Shown: piece after piece, positions 1 through 10,969 of the stretch | Layout: each line of letters begins with the position of its first letter | Position numbering within the stretch: position 1 is the stretch's first letter | DNA from: Gloeophyllum trabeum ATCC 11539 | Lineage: Eukaryota; Basidiomycota; Agaricomycetes; Gloeophyllales; Gloeophyllaceae | Assembly: GCF_000344685.1 (NCBI RefSeq) | Contig: NW_006920411.1 | Location: 1,167,349-1,199,322, forward strand | Reading direction: 5' to 3' | DNA length: 31,974 bases | Notes under the pieces: model-generated | What the model was told of the DNA's origin: nothing | The model's database searches: none | Seen by the model: the letters and a program-made list of their open reading frames with translations, nothing else | Made by a program: the position numbers and the translations under genes

Positions 1-393
1 TATCCTTGCAAGGGTCATGATGTCCAAGCGTCGTCGGCACCGCAAGAAGTGGCGGGGGCGACGATGCTTGGACATTGGCCAGAGCATGATGGCAGAGAGC
101 GTAGGAGAGTGGGAGGTGCGCATGCCAAAGTAACATGCCAAAGCGGTGGCACCACCAGTACAATAATACGCTGAGGTACGAGCACGTGCCACACTTGAAT
201 GTCGGTCGGGGGCGGGCTCTGGTACAATGGCGACGGGAGGCGGGAGACGCGTAAGCATGGAGCCTCATGAGTCATGGAGCAGTGGCGCTTCAAGCACATG
301 CTATCACGTGCTTAGGCTTGGCGCTTGCTGTTTGCGAACGCGGTCGCGAACGCGTTCGGTGGTGTGACCTCCCAGTGGGGTCGACTTTCTGCA
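1..393. repeat. Left arm of long inverted repeat
   Basis: This stretch is the exact reverse complement of 31086-31478 (position p pairs with 31479-p); I checked it block by block and saw no mismatch. Identity stops at 393/394, where a substitution and a 1-bp indel are followed by loss of similarity. The arm starts at the window edge, so it may extend further left. Inside it are a hairpin (21-35 with 60-74, 14 of 15 pairs, 24-nt loop), a repeated CATGCCAAAG, and two ACGCGT boxes (247-252, 350-355). The 94-codon open frame inside both arms looks non-coding. Confidence 0.97.
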
Positions 394-1617
394 GTGTCAG
401 ACGTAAGTCACGTAACTATGAAGGTGGCACGCATTCTGACCATCCACCATTGCTACGAGTGGCAGATTATTCTCCAAGGTCACCAGCCTGGCGCCATTCA
501 TGATAGGTCGACATGCGAAGTGCCTGAAGCACCCCTCGTAAATCCTAAGCTCACCGTTGTTCCACGCAAGCTCCTCCTCCATGCGCTTGGTGCTTGGAAG
601 CTAACCAGACATTGCGGAGATGCACCCGCTGTGAGCTGACACAATACTGTGTAAGTCTCTGGGAAGGGCTACTATAAGATATCCACTCGTTTCCCTGTGC
701 AATTCAGAGCCAAGAGTGCCAAAGGGCGGACTGGCAAAGCCACGAGGAACTTTGTGCAACAGAGGCCCACTTGAGACAGCTGAGTTGTCAAGCTGGTCCG
801 GATATTGCGGAAAGGTACCTGATCTTTGAGCAGTGGTTTTGCTGTAATTGTAAGAACATCGCCGACGCTGCTATTATCGTGTTAGAAGTTGGGCAAGACC
901 AGAGTTGATTAGGTGGGTTCATTGCAAAGCACAGTGGCATCCCCCAACTCATAAGCCTGCGTCTGACGTGCAAAGGGATCCCTTGTATTTGTGGTCTTTA
1001 CAAATGCCACTGACAGGCCTGGTTGCAAGCGCAGATTCGTCCACCGCATCAGAGCCACTCCAACGCGCATCCTTAGCAGTAGACGAAATGCGCCAGACGT
1101 AACTTCTCTTTATGACCCTGCGAAGGGCTCGAGCAACGTTTACCGCCTGCGCCGCGGCACTTAGGAATGCTTCTCATCGACGAAGGTGCCCCTGAACCGC
1201 TAAATGTCAGCATCGTTGCGACCAATTTCCCACCTGCAGACGATTCGGTTTCCGCGTGCGATCCAAAATGGGACGACAAGTTCTAGACGCTGCACCACTT
1301 CCAACGGATATCAAGAGACCACTGAGTCTCGGAGGTCTTCCCTATTCGCACTTCTTCTCGTCTTCGTACCGATGGGGCAACAGGCACCTTTTTCTCAATC
1401 TCAAGTTCCCTCAATCTTGCCACAGCTCGACAAGGCACGAATCATTCATATGGCTTCATAATCCCCCCGTAGTCCACTGAATCTATACAGAAACCATCCT
1501 TGGTACTCATACATATATCGCATTCCTAGTCAATACCCAATGCCATCCTGATTCGTTGTTTCCGTATCACCGTCTCTTAGCCCTCTCAGCGCGGTAACAT
1601 CCCCGATGAAACTGGCC
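394..1617. other. Intergenic, no supported gene
   Basis: Only short frames without recognisable domains occur here. It lies between the left repeat arm and the 3' end of the MYND gene. A 61-codon minus frame at 397-582 begins with an acidic stretch but has no family resemblance that I can see. Confidence 0.5.
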
Positions 1618-2389
1618 TTACCCCGCGCGGGTTTCCTCGCGGAGCAATATCAGCCACATCGGGTTGTATGGAATCATCCTAGGGTCCCAGTCAGTACGGA
1701 CAGGACGAGTCTGCACTCCCAAGCCTCCGGGAAGCACGTCGTCCATGACTATAACATGTCCCGGTCCAGGCGCTATTGACTGCTCCATGGCAGCGAAGGA
1801 TGTCCAGGGTCTCATGAGGTACAGCTCCTCCAGCGTGCGACAGTGCGCTTCTTTTACGGCATATTTGGGATTACGCCCGTTGTCCGAGGTGTCGACGGTC
1901 TCCAAGTGGACCACAAAGATATGTGTATCTGTACGAGGAGCGTCGGTTCTAGCTACAATTCTGAAGAGGTCGGGACTTACTCATTCTGTTTGGGTCCTTC
2001 GCCACCTCGATTGCACTCATGGCTGCGCGAGTGAGAATATGCAGATACTTCCAGCCCCACTTCTCGAAAGCGATGTGTCGTCGGGTGACTTCTGGACCCA
2101 AACTCTCCCGCAATTGCTTTAAGTGTACAGTATTCGTGCAAGACTGCTTATGTTCAGCCCAGTGGGCTTTCTGGCACTCTTTGCCCTAGATTCAAGAGTC
2201 CTAGTTAGACCAAGCTGCTACTAGAACGACACCGCAGCGTACGCAATAGCGCGTCGATTGGCAGCGGGAGCAGTTGCGTAGAATGGCAGCATCTGGTAAG
2301 CACCGACAGCAACGGGATTCGTCAGGATGGCCAAGCTTCTGCGGGTGCTTCAAGCAATGTTCGCATTGTTCACCCAGCTGCACCGGCAT
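1618..2389 (-). CDS. MYND-type zinc finger protein
   Basis: Three-exon model: 2389-2243, 2185-1981, 1928-1618 (introns 57 and 52 nt), 220 residues. Joining exons 1 and 2 rebuilds a full MYND finger with ligands C27, C30, C40, C43, C49, C53, H61 and C65; it includes NCSRCQSTRYC and CQKAHWAEHKQSC. An extra CxxC pair (C9, C12) lies ahead of it. The rest continues as a helical stretch and a C-terminal part with NTHIFVVHLETVD. MYND fingers bind short proline-containing peptides and are widely expanded in Agaricomycetes; the partner here is unknown. The start is the first ATG of the open frame, with an in-frame stop upstream at about 2430. An upstream exon cannot be excluded. Confidence 0.85.
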
Positions 2390-2563
2390 CGCTGAAAGGT
2401 CCTCAGGCCTCAACCCCGGACGGGAGAGCTATGGAGGCGGAGAATGAGGTTGGTGCGTGCGAACGCAGCCAGGTGCTGTAACATTAGAAGCGCCAATGGA
2501 AAGAGGCGCCCACGCTCAGAATATCGAATCGATCGGCGGTTCGTCGCGGTACTATTGGTATTA

Positions 2564-2997
2564 CAGTCGACTCTGTCCTAACCCATACCTGTCATAACCC
2601 ATAACCTGTAATAACCCATAAGTTTTTGGCTTCCACCAACATGGTAGATAGTAAAAACCCATAAGTCTGCCGTATCCCATAACCCATAGCTTTTTGGAGG
2701 GTTATAACCCATAAAACAACCTATATTAGGAAGGTACAGGTCTCCTTCCCACGAGACCCTGGACCATCTGGACCCTTGATTTTTGGTTCTCGTGGTATTT
2801 CAGAAGATAGCCCATACCAGACTCAAGATTCCGTATCTAAACGTTGTCATAAACGACGTCCGGCCTATACCGGATAGGCTGTCTGTCACGCTTACTAGGT
2901 AGTCACACAATGTCACACGTTCTGGTAACCCATAGTCTGCATAAACCCATAACTTTTGGGTTCCACGACCCGTTATGGGTTAAGACAGAGTCGACTG
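2564..2997. mobile_element. MITE, TA target site, CCCATA-rich interior
   Basis: Terminal inverted repeats begin CAGTCGACTCTGTC and extend about 23 bp with one mismatch, ending in TAACCCAT. A TA dinucleotide directly flanks both ends (2562-2563, 2998-2999), as in Tc1/mariner/pogo-type insertions. The 434-bp interior has no transposase frame. It carries about ten copies of CCCATA, mostly within AACCCATA. Non-autonomous status is inferred from length and lack of coding capacity. Confidence 0.85.
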
Positions 2998-3264
2998 TAC
3001 CACCAGTACTCGGCTTCCTGCCAACCCCGCAAGCGATGTCGAACTGCCTTCATCGATGCGAAGGGAATGGTATGCAATAGTGTACATAGAATACACAAGC
3101 CAGACGAAGTCCCTATTCCACGGCCTTTATCTAATTTCTAGATATCAGCAAGAATACCGATGGGTCATGACATTGGATGCTCACCTGTATGTTGCACCGA
3201 ATTTCTGCAGATGGACCAGATAGTTGAAAGTAGATGGAAGGCCGAACGGGGTGGCGATCTCTTC

Positions 3265-3814
3265 TTAGGCTCTCACGACAGACCTGATGTTGTAGTCACG
3301 CTTAAAGTTCTCAAACTCTTGCTCTTTCGACTTGTACTGCTCCGCCAGGTTAGATACAACTTTTCGGATCTGCATAGCGAAGAGATGATCCATGAGATCG
3401 GGCCGTCTTGAAGTGCATCTAAGAGTACTCTTACCCCATCTCGATTCGTCTGAAGTGCAGGAACGACATCCTTCACAGTACGCTCGACCAGGACACCACC
3501 TATGAGGCGGAAGCATTTTCGGTCAGGTTCCTCAGCCAATGCCTCTTCTAGAGTCCCCAGGACAAGACTGAAACAACTTGTTAAGGCGTTTGCAAGCGAG
3601 GGAATCACGCTAGACTCACGTATGTTCCTCGGCTTCTTGCTCAAGTTCGCCAATTTTGCTAGCCAGGGCCTGCAGGTCACTCTGGAGGCGTGAATAGTTC
3701 TGCTGCAGCTCTGGCTGGTCCAACTCAGCGCATGAAATGTAGTGTATCCCGATGATGCATACCCTGCTCCGACAGCGGCTGCACCTTGTTCTTGGATTGT
3801 TTTGTGGACGCCAT
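3265..3814 (-). CDS. PFD2: Prefoldin subunit 2
   Basis: Beta-type subunit of the hexameric prefoldin chaperone, which hands nascent actin and tubulin to the cytosolic chaperonin CCT. Four exons: 3814-3763, 3710-3620, 3567-3435, 3369-3265 (introns 52, 52 and 65 nt), 126 residues, the usual size for the family. The sequence shows the N-terminal helix SEQELQQNYSRLQSDLQ, the beta-hairpin signature CFRLIGGVLVERTVKDV (about 66-82), and a C-terminal coiled-coil helix ending near the terminus. Exon joins restore the family pattern without gaps. The gene is divergent from NDUFS8, with 187 bp between start codons. Confidence 0.96.
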
Positions 3815-4001
3815 GTTTGTTTGTGGCTGGAGGGAGGGAACGGGAGCAGCAGACTGCCGCGGGCAAGGTCGGCACGAGCGCCGGGGCCAATCGTTTTCCG
3901 AGTGACGTGATTGGTCGAAGCGTGTTCCTTGCGCCGTCTACGTTTCGATGTCATTTCTGCGATTCCCCTCGCCGCTGCTGGCAACGTCGACCACTCCCGC
4001 C
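3815..4001. promoter_or_regulatory. Bidirectional promoter with two CCAAT boxes
   Basis: This 187-bp stretch separates the PFD2 and NDUFS8 start codons. It holds CCAAT at 3887-3891 and its reverse ATTGG at 3910-3914, so each gene sees one box in each orientation. CCAAT boxes bind the HAP/NF-Y complex, which in fungi often controls respiratory genes. Use of these boxes here is inferred. If NDUFS8 starts at the upstream in-frame ATG (3948), the shared region shrinks to 133 bp. Confidence 0.55.
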
Positions 4002-5053
4002 ATGTCCTTCTCTCGTTCCTGCGCCGCTCTCGGCCTTTCCAACCGCGCCGTGCTCGCGCGGGCGCTGGCGACTCGCCCGTCGGCGACACTCATAGCGACT
4101 AGGCTGCACTCAACCACTCCCTCTCGCCGCGCTGAGCCTTCCCCAGACTATCTAGCCACCCCGGGTACTCGTTCACCGAAGAACACTGGCTTGGTCGGTG
4201 CCAAAGATGAGCCCGGGAAATTTGTCGATCCCTACAAGGATGGTCCCGGCGCTGTCGACAAGGCAGTCCACCTGTTCTTCTTCACCGAAATCCTCCGAGG
4301 TATGTGTACTGAACTCAACTGAGTGAAATGCGGCATTCACAGTCCTGTTATTCACTAAAGGGATGTGGATTACCCTCGAGAACTTCTTCAGACCACCATA
4401 TACCATCATGTATCCGTTCGAGAAGGGCCCCTTGTCGCCCCGATTCCGCGGAGAGCATGCTTTGAGACGGTACCCCAGCGGCGAGGAGCGGTGCATTGGT
4501 ACGTCGTAGTCATTGTGTCTGTGAACGGTACCTTACATTGTACAGCTTGCAAGTTATGTGAGGCGATATGCCCCGCCCAGGCGATCACGATTGAGAGCGA
4601 GGCGCGTGAGGACGGGTCAAGAAGAACCACAAAATACGGTGCGAAGATTCTCTACCTCCCTGTGTTCTTGTCCGGACTCACATTATGCCCATCACGGTCA
4701 GATATTGACATGACGAAATGCATTTATTGCGGGTTTTGTCAAGAGGCCTGTCCAGTAGACGCCATCGTGGAGAGTGCGTTCTCACCTTGACCTGCACTCC
4801 CTCCGGGGCTGATCGATCCCTCTGCCTTCCCCTTCTTTAGCCCAAAACCAGGAATTCTCCACGGAAACTCGCGAAGAACTTCTGTACAACAAGGAGAAGC
4901 TTCTCGCCAATGGCGACAGGGCCGAAGCTGAAATCGCTGCCAATCTCCATGGTGCGTGCGGCTGGCTTATCAATACAATGGCTGTGATTTGTCAACACTT
5001 GACTAACTATCCGTATGTTTCTCGGCGTTATAGCGGACCACGTATATCGGTGA
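4002..5053 (+). CDS. NDUFS8: NADH dehydrogenase Fe-S subunit 8 (complex I, TYKY/NuoI)
   Basis: Carries iron-sulfur clusters N6a and N6b in the peripheral arm of mitochondrial complex I. Six exons: 4002-4299, 4361-4498, 4546-4638, 4702-4773, 4841-4951, 5034-5053 (introns 47-82 nt), 243 residues. Two ferredoxin motifs are intact: C144, C147, C150, C154-Pro and C183, C186, C189, C193-Pro. The N-terminal part is rich in Ser, Arg and Ala, as expected of a mitochondrial presequence. The conserved block [19 protein letters not shown] precedes the first motif. An in-frame ATG at 3948 would add 18 residues; I chose 4002 because the presequence is already complete there. The last exon is only 20 nt. 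Confidence 0.96.
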
Positions 5054-5391
5054 AGGAGGTTGCTCCTCCTTGTTCAATGTAGGAGTGTCGGAGCGGGTAG
5101 ATGAAGACGGAGGTTGTAGATGTTTAATACACCTGCTAATTCAAACGTTGCAGTCCTTTGCAGGATTATTAAGGTGCGCGAGCTTAGTCAAGGAATGTTG
5201 CGCCAGAAATATCGTGAAAGGAGTGAGCCTGCGGCGGTCCTCTCATTGAGCTCCGGTTAATATCAGACATCTGATGTGGCTGTAATGCTTTGCGAACCCC
5301 GAATCCCTAGTTGTGTACGGTGTTAGACTAATACAAGGGTATTTGCCATCCCAGTGTCACAGTCCAAATGGTATATTGACAAACCCGAGAA
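5054..5391. other. Convergent 3' intergenic region
   Basis: Separates the 3' ends of NDUFS8 and the ArfGAP gene. I see no open frame with family resemblance and no repeat. It presumably holds both 3' untranslated regions. Confidence 0.5.
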
Positions 5392-6905
5392 TTACCAATC
5401 CTCCCAACCATCATCTTGTTTTGTATTTGCAGGCTTGCTGCTCCCAGATGTGTTGGTAGTACCTGATAGTGTCGTTGATTGATGAGCACCGTCATACAAG
5501 CCAGAACCCTGGCCATGGTTACCGCCGCTGAACTCTCCGAATAAGTCGTCGTCATCATGGTACATGCCAGAGTGCTCTCCATACTGGTCTTGACCGACAG
5601 CTCCATAGGCGCTCCTGTCGGGTCTACCGAGGCCCACTCGGTCTTTGACGGTGCCGACGGTGCCCACCACATCTACGCCTAGCTGCCGACGTGACCACTC
5701 ATTCGCCGAGCTGCCGACTTCACCAGCCTTGGCAACGTAACCCTTGACGCTAGCCTGAAATGCTGGGTCCTGGACTTTCTGCATGCCTGGTTGGATGACA
5801 TTCTCGGTCACAACGCGTGTCGCGCCGGCGACAGCAGACGAGAAAAGGGACCAGCCCTTGCTGAGTGCCGCCACGGGATTTTCTTGCAGCTCTGACAGCG
5901 TAGGCGCCGCTGCTGAAGACAGACCGAAGGAAGGATGCTGCGAGCCTGGGGACGGCGACGGCGTATTGCCAAAGCCCTGGTACCGGCCACCCTGTGATGG
6001 GGGCAGGTTGTCAGGCCGAGAAGCGTTGGCCTGTCCCATCCTGGCAAAGTAACTCTCATTGGCGGTCTTCTGGTCTAGTGGTGGTGACGTGCTACCCTCC
6101 GGGTTCGGTGAGTACGAGAGCGACGAGGGGGACGTGGGCCGAGAGTCGCGGAAACTGGAGCCCGTGTTAGAGCGGGCGGAGGCTCGTGACTTCCTAAGAC
6201 CCTGAGCCGACGAGGGCCGCCCTGGCGAATTGGAGCCTGTGTCAGGAGCGTTGTAGTTCGCTGGAGGTGAAGACGGCTCCCATGGCCTCCCTGCCAACTC
6301 AGCGTCCAGCTATCGCAGAACGTTATTTCATCATCGAGACCCTGTAGACTGCTCTGCGGACCTTTTCGCGGTATTGAGTAGCAGCCCAGCAATGATACGT
6401 CTCGTACGAGCTCATTCCATCCTTGTAACCGCCTTCTGCCGGGTAGGATTGCATAAACTCTCTGAACGGCGCGTTCCCCCCGAGCTTCACGGAACAGGAA
6501 CATGAGCGGCGAGAGTGAGCCTACACACAAAGCCAGCTGACCTTCATTCGCCTGATCTGCTCGTCTTGCCAGGTGTCCATAGACACTGACCTGACGAAGC
6601 TTACGCACGGGCGGACCCTAGCTCGTATCTTCCCCATCCATAGAAGCATGCATTCTCACCTGATGTGCACTCCAAAGCCCCGATGCGTCCCAGCACATTG
6701 CAGGCATAAAAACACCGCGAAGCTATCATGGAGACGTATGTTATTTTGGCGCGAATGCGATCGCTGGGATGCCCGGGCTCGATCTTTACCTGAGTGAAGC
6801 CCACTGCGGGTTCGGATTGCCACAGTCTATACAAGTCTTGTTCTTCAAGTCCTCGCGCTTGATGAGCTCCTGCAGGGTCTTCTTAGCCAGGGTCTGGTCC
6901 GTCAT
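5392..6905 (-). CDS. GCS1: Arf GTPase-activating protein (ArfGAP1/Gcs1 type)
   Basis: Stimulates GTP hydrolysis by Arf on Golgi membranes, driving COPI coat turnover. Five exons: 6905-6790, 6722-6660, 6599-6542, 6484-6362, 6309-5392 (introns 52-67 nt), 425 residues. The ArfGAP zinc finger is complete: C25-x2-C28-x16-C45-x2-C48, with catalytic Arg53 in AGTHRGFG. DTWQDEQIRRMK and the CWAATQY block follow. A long Ser/Pro/Gly-rich linker leads to an amphipathic stretch near residues 265-290 (KGWSLFSSAVAGATRVV) that resembles an ALPS curvature-sensing motif, then an acidic patch and a terminal GWEDW. This order matches yeast Gcs1 and human ARFGAP1. Assignment between the close paralogues Gcs1 and Glo3/Age2 is inferred from the tail. 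Confidence 0.93.
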
Positions 6906-8593
6906 GGTGAAGCAAAGGAGGTGCTGATACTCTGGAATGCATGCCTGCGAGAAGCCAGCAAACGCGGTGCGTGGGACTCGCTCACTCGGGAGTACCCGTC
7001 CTAAGACCTGCTAATTCTCCATTCTGCAGCCTTTGCGCATGGCTCGGTGATAGCGTTTGCATTACAGTTGCCTATTCTTCCCGACTCACGACAATATATC
7101 AGATGGTCTACGAGCACCGTTCGTCCCAAAAAAATAGGCTTCATCATATCTTTGGTGCGTGCTGATGCCTACAGGATCGATGCTCGTATATAAGTCGGCA
7201 CGGCAGAGAGACTGAGGGGTTTGTCCGGCCCAAGGGATACATATGAGTGGCCGTTGATCCAGATCGGATACGCAAGAATACATGTCTGCTTGAGAATTTG
7301 ATAAGTTGTGTCTCGCCTGTCATGTAGACTTTCCGGGTTATATATCTACGGCTAGACATACCGCTTGGAACAGGGTGCTCCATTCTCCTCGCCGAACACA
7401 GTGCGCCTCTCGCCTTTGAATGCATCTCGGTCTATTCAAAGAAGACATAGGGTAAGGACCTGTGAAACGTCACAGGCCGGAGGCAACTTTGTCCGCATAG
7501 CTCGACTTGCCCGGGAGTCGCGTACGTCTCTGAAGACCTAAGACAAGATCGTTGATTTCATGGAGGCCGAGTAACGTGCTCGGATTACGAGTACATCGAC
7601 CGGCGCATGGTGCGTTCCAGGCGGGGAAGACACCACCACCGAGCGATATCTTCGTAAGCTCGAGCGAGAAGCATACCGGAGCATATCCTGGACGCTCATC
7701 TTGGCAGTGCCTTGGGGGCGCGTCGTCTCACAGTGTTCAGTCCTGAGTAGCGTCGTTAATATACTCTCATGCTGTGGTGTTGGGAGGAGAGCGTGCTCTC
7801 TGTAGTCCCGAATGTCCGAAGGGCATCGTCGGACGTTCGGGCATGGGCGAAAGAGCACTGGGCCAATATTAGGCTCGAGCAGACGAGCCGCTATCTTGGG
7901 AAGGGAGAGGAGCACGTACGAATAACGACAAGTGCGACCGGGGAGATGGAACGTTCAAAGTAACCCGTGATCGTAATGGTGTTCGGCTCCAACTTAAAAT
8001 CATCAGCGCGTTCTTGAGCATGAGCTCTGAGAGGCAAGGTAATTGCAGTTGCTGACACGACTCACGGCATCAGGTTGGAATGACGCCGCAGGCCCGTGAT
8101 GGTGGGAGCGGGGGGCGTCGCAGAACGCAGCGTACGATGATAACCGTGGGTCGGCGGGATATCTGATAAGAACGGAAGCAAATGAATGCCAGAAGCGTTC
8201 GAGAGCTATAGCAAGCAGCGGCTGCAGCAGAGGACTGCCATTCGCGTACTGAGCGCACGCTAGGCGCAGACATATCGGGTCCATCTGCGTCGCAAACGCT
8301 GAGCGCCCGGAAATAGCGATTGCAGACGGAAAAAGACGTACTGAGCGAAGAATCAGACCACATTGAAGCTGAGGGCTCTATTTGCCCCGTCGACGTTGCG
8401 TACCGAGCCCTGGACGCGTTGGCACCGAAAATACCTTCAACAATACGCGTTGGAGGCGGATTCGTCGTGTGAACGCGAGCGCGAGCGGAGTCGAGCCTTA
8501 ACATCATCTTCCCAAGCTCGCCCTCGACACATCCCTGCTCCTTCCTTCCGACCACCACCTCCGTCGGCGCTGTACGCGCGCTCGCGCTCAGAC
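6906..8593. other. Long divergent intergenic region
   Basis: About 1.7 kb between the start codons of the ArfGAP and velvet genes. Open frames up to about 230 codons exist (largest on the minus strand at 8070-8759, overlapping velvet exon 1). They show skewed, shifting composition and no domain. No TIR element or RNA gene was recognised. A long leader for the velvet gene would fit, since developmental regulators often have one, but this is inference. Confidence 0.45.
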
Positions 8594-10842
8594 ATGATAC
8601 AGAAAGTCGCCATAAACCGCTTCGGCACCCATTCCTCAGCGGCTCCGTCCGCGCGTCACGCTGTCCCGGATGACCCAACTGCATGGACCCAGGGATCTGG
8701 TACCAAGTTAGTGGAGAGTTCATTGAATCCCGGGCCCGCTGCTGAGGCTGCCAATGCACTGACTTCTTGTGCTCTTCAAAATGCAGGAAATATTCGCTAG
8801 AGGTCGTTCAGCATCCCATTCGCGCCCGCATGTGTGGCTTTGGCGATAAGGTGCGTCGTGTCTGCGAGGGTGGACGCGCGTCGGTCGTAATCGTCGAATA
8901 TTCAATATTTCAGGATCGACGTCCACTCGCGCCTGCGGCGGTCGCAAAAATGATAGTACGGAACCCAGACAATAGCATCGTAGACGTCGAGTCAGTTCAG
9001 TCTCTGCAGTGAGCCCTGACATTTCGCCTCATCATCCCGTGTAGCGACATCGACTACACATTCTTCGTCGTCACCGTCGATCTCTGGTCCTCCGACGCCA
9101 AACAAGAAATGAATTTGGTTCTACACCCTTCGTCCTCCGACAGGTATCAGAATAGTTCTAGTAACAACAGTGCGAATACCTCTCCTAACGGACCCAAATC
9201 CCGAAGGCGTAATGCCACTTCGGGGTCTGCAGCCGCTCCACGGTCTGAAGAACAGAGTCCAGTATCTGGACACTCCCCTCTCACTCCATCCGCGTACCCT
9301 CCTAGGCATTTGAATGAGGTAACTAATATTTACTCAGAGCAAAAATAAATATCTGACATGCCACGCTCTTTCCCTAGCAACCAACTCAGTCCAACGGCTC
9401 CACCTCGTACGCTCCATCCACGTCCAACCAAGGATACAACCCTGCCAACGGCCAGCTGACTTACCCCCCTCCCCAACCAGCCCAGGCGCCTCCGAGTTAC
9501 CAACACGAGAACCCCTACGCCCCTGATCCCTGGAGCTATGCCAACCAATCTCACCCCCCTCACCCTCCCATGGAACGAGCGTCATCTCAGTCTCAATACA
9601 CGCCCTCCCTGCCTCCGATCCATTCATTCAACCGCGGCCCGACGACGGCCCCCACAAGCGCCAACGGCGAGCCCTGGCAACCTGACCACCGACACGAATC
9701 CAACGGCGCCGCCCCACCGCCTAGCAACTCCTTCCGCCAGTGGCCAACCGCTACAGACCCTGGAAATTTCGCCTCTGATCATGCTCTGCACCCCCCTTCC
9801 ACGACTGGCTCATCCGCTATCGATCCTGCCCTTAGAACCAACGGCTCATCGACCCTTCCACCGCCGCCGACCAGCGACGTCCGAGAGACCAGCTCCTGGG
9901 GCCACCCGCCGCCACCACCCGACCCATATCCGTCCCAAGCATATGCCTCTCCGACAACGCACAGTGCTCCACCGAATTATGATCCTAACGCCCCTCCTGT
10001 GATGTATGCTTCTGCTTCAGCTGCTTACGCCCAACATGTACAGTCGTCCTCCACACATGCTCAATATCATCAAGCCTCCTACCCTACGAATCCCGCTCCC
10101 GCGCCTCCCCCAACCGTCCCCCTGCCTCGCCACACCTATACACGTACCCTAGTGGGTCCGCTGGCGGCCAACGCCTGTCGTCTGGTCGACGAGCACCGTA
10201 AGCCAGGGATATTTTTCTTATTCCAAGACCTGTCTATCCGTACAGAAGGTAATATGCTTTCCTGATTATCCTTCCCATGAGCCCAGGAATGTTTCATGCA
10301 GAAATCTGAACTTATCCCTGTCTACAGGTACATTCCGCCTGAGGCTGCGGCTCATGAACATTGGGGCGTAAGTAATTCTCAAACCTACCCTTCCAGTCAC
10401 CGTCCCGATGCTAGAAATCCTTTTTAGCCCGCCCGCTCCAGACCCGGGTTCCACCCGCGTACACAACAGTCACTCACCAATCCTTGCTCAAACCTTCACG
10501 GAGCCTTTCACGGTCTATTCCGCGAAGCGCTTCCCGGGTGTTCCAGGTGAGAACTAGATTGCAGCCGCGGCTGCTATATCATACAACATTATTAGAGCAG
10601 CTAAATAAGCTGATATTCAATCTATACACTATCAGATACCACACCTCTCTCCATCGCTTTTGGAAACCAAGGCCAGAAACTGCCTCTGGTGAGTGGTTCA
10701 CGGGGTGTTCCCGGTCGTGCCGCAATCCGGGACTGACCTACGGCCTGTCATCCAGCGTAACCGCCACGGCCCTAGCAAGGGCGGTCGGAAGCGGCGACGC
10801 GGAGGGGAGTCAGAAGGCTCGGACGACGACTCCGACGGTTGA
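8594..10842 (+). CDS. velB: Velvet-family transcription factor, VelB-like
   Basis: Velvet proteins are fungal DNA-binding regulators with an NF-kappaB-like fold that link development to secondary metabolism. Nine exons: 8594-8706, 8787-8850, 8914-8990, 9045-9318, 9378-10248, 10328-10367, 10428-10546, 10636-10688, 10756-10842; 565 residues. The N-terminal half of the domain (about 39-112) contains YSLEVVQHPIRARMCGFGDK, DRRPLAP and FFVVTVDLWSSDA. The C-terminal half (about 430-537) contains VGPLAANACRLVDEH, GIFFLFQDLSIRTEG, FRLRLRLMNIGAP and FTVYSAKRFPGV. Between them lies about 317 residues rich in Ser, Pro, Gln and Tyr. A basic, NLS-like GGRKRRR and an acidic tail end the protein. The split domain and its C-terminal motifs favour VelB over VosA or VeA. 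The 127 bp to the next gene's stop is tail-to-tail. Confidence 0.93.
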
Positions 10843-10969
10843 GGAACTGGCTTTAACCAAGCCTGGACAGCCTTTGTGAGGACTGTTGCGCAAATCACCC
10901 ATTCCTATTCATGGTGCTATTCCCGAAGCTGCCGTTCTATTTCCGGAATTCCGTCCCGTTGAGACCAGA

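Noticed and set aside
2564..2997. Interstitial telomeric repeat
   Set aside because: The repeated word is CCCATA, not a CCCTAA telomere unit, and the block has TIRs with TA flanks, so it is better explained as a MITE.
8070..8759. 229-codon minus-strand frame upstream of and overlapping the velvet gene
   Set aside because: No domain; it overlaps velvet exon 1 antisense and lacks conserved motifs.
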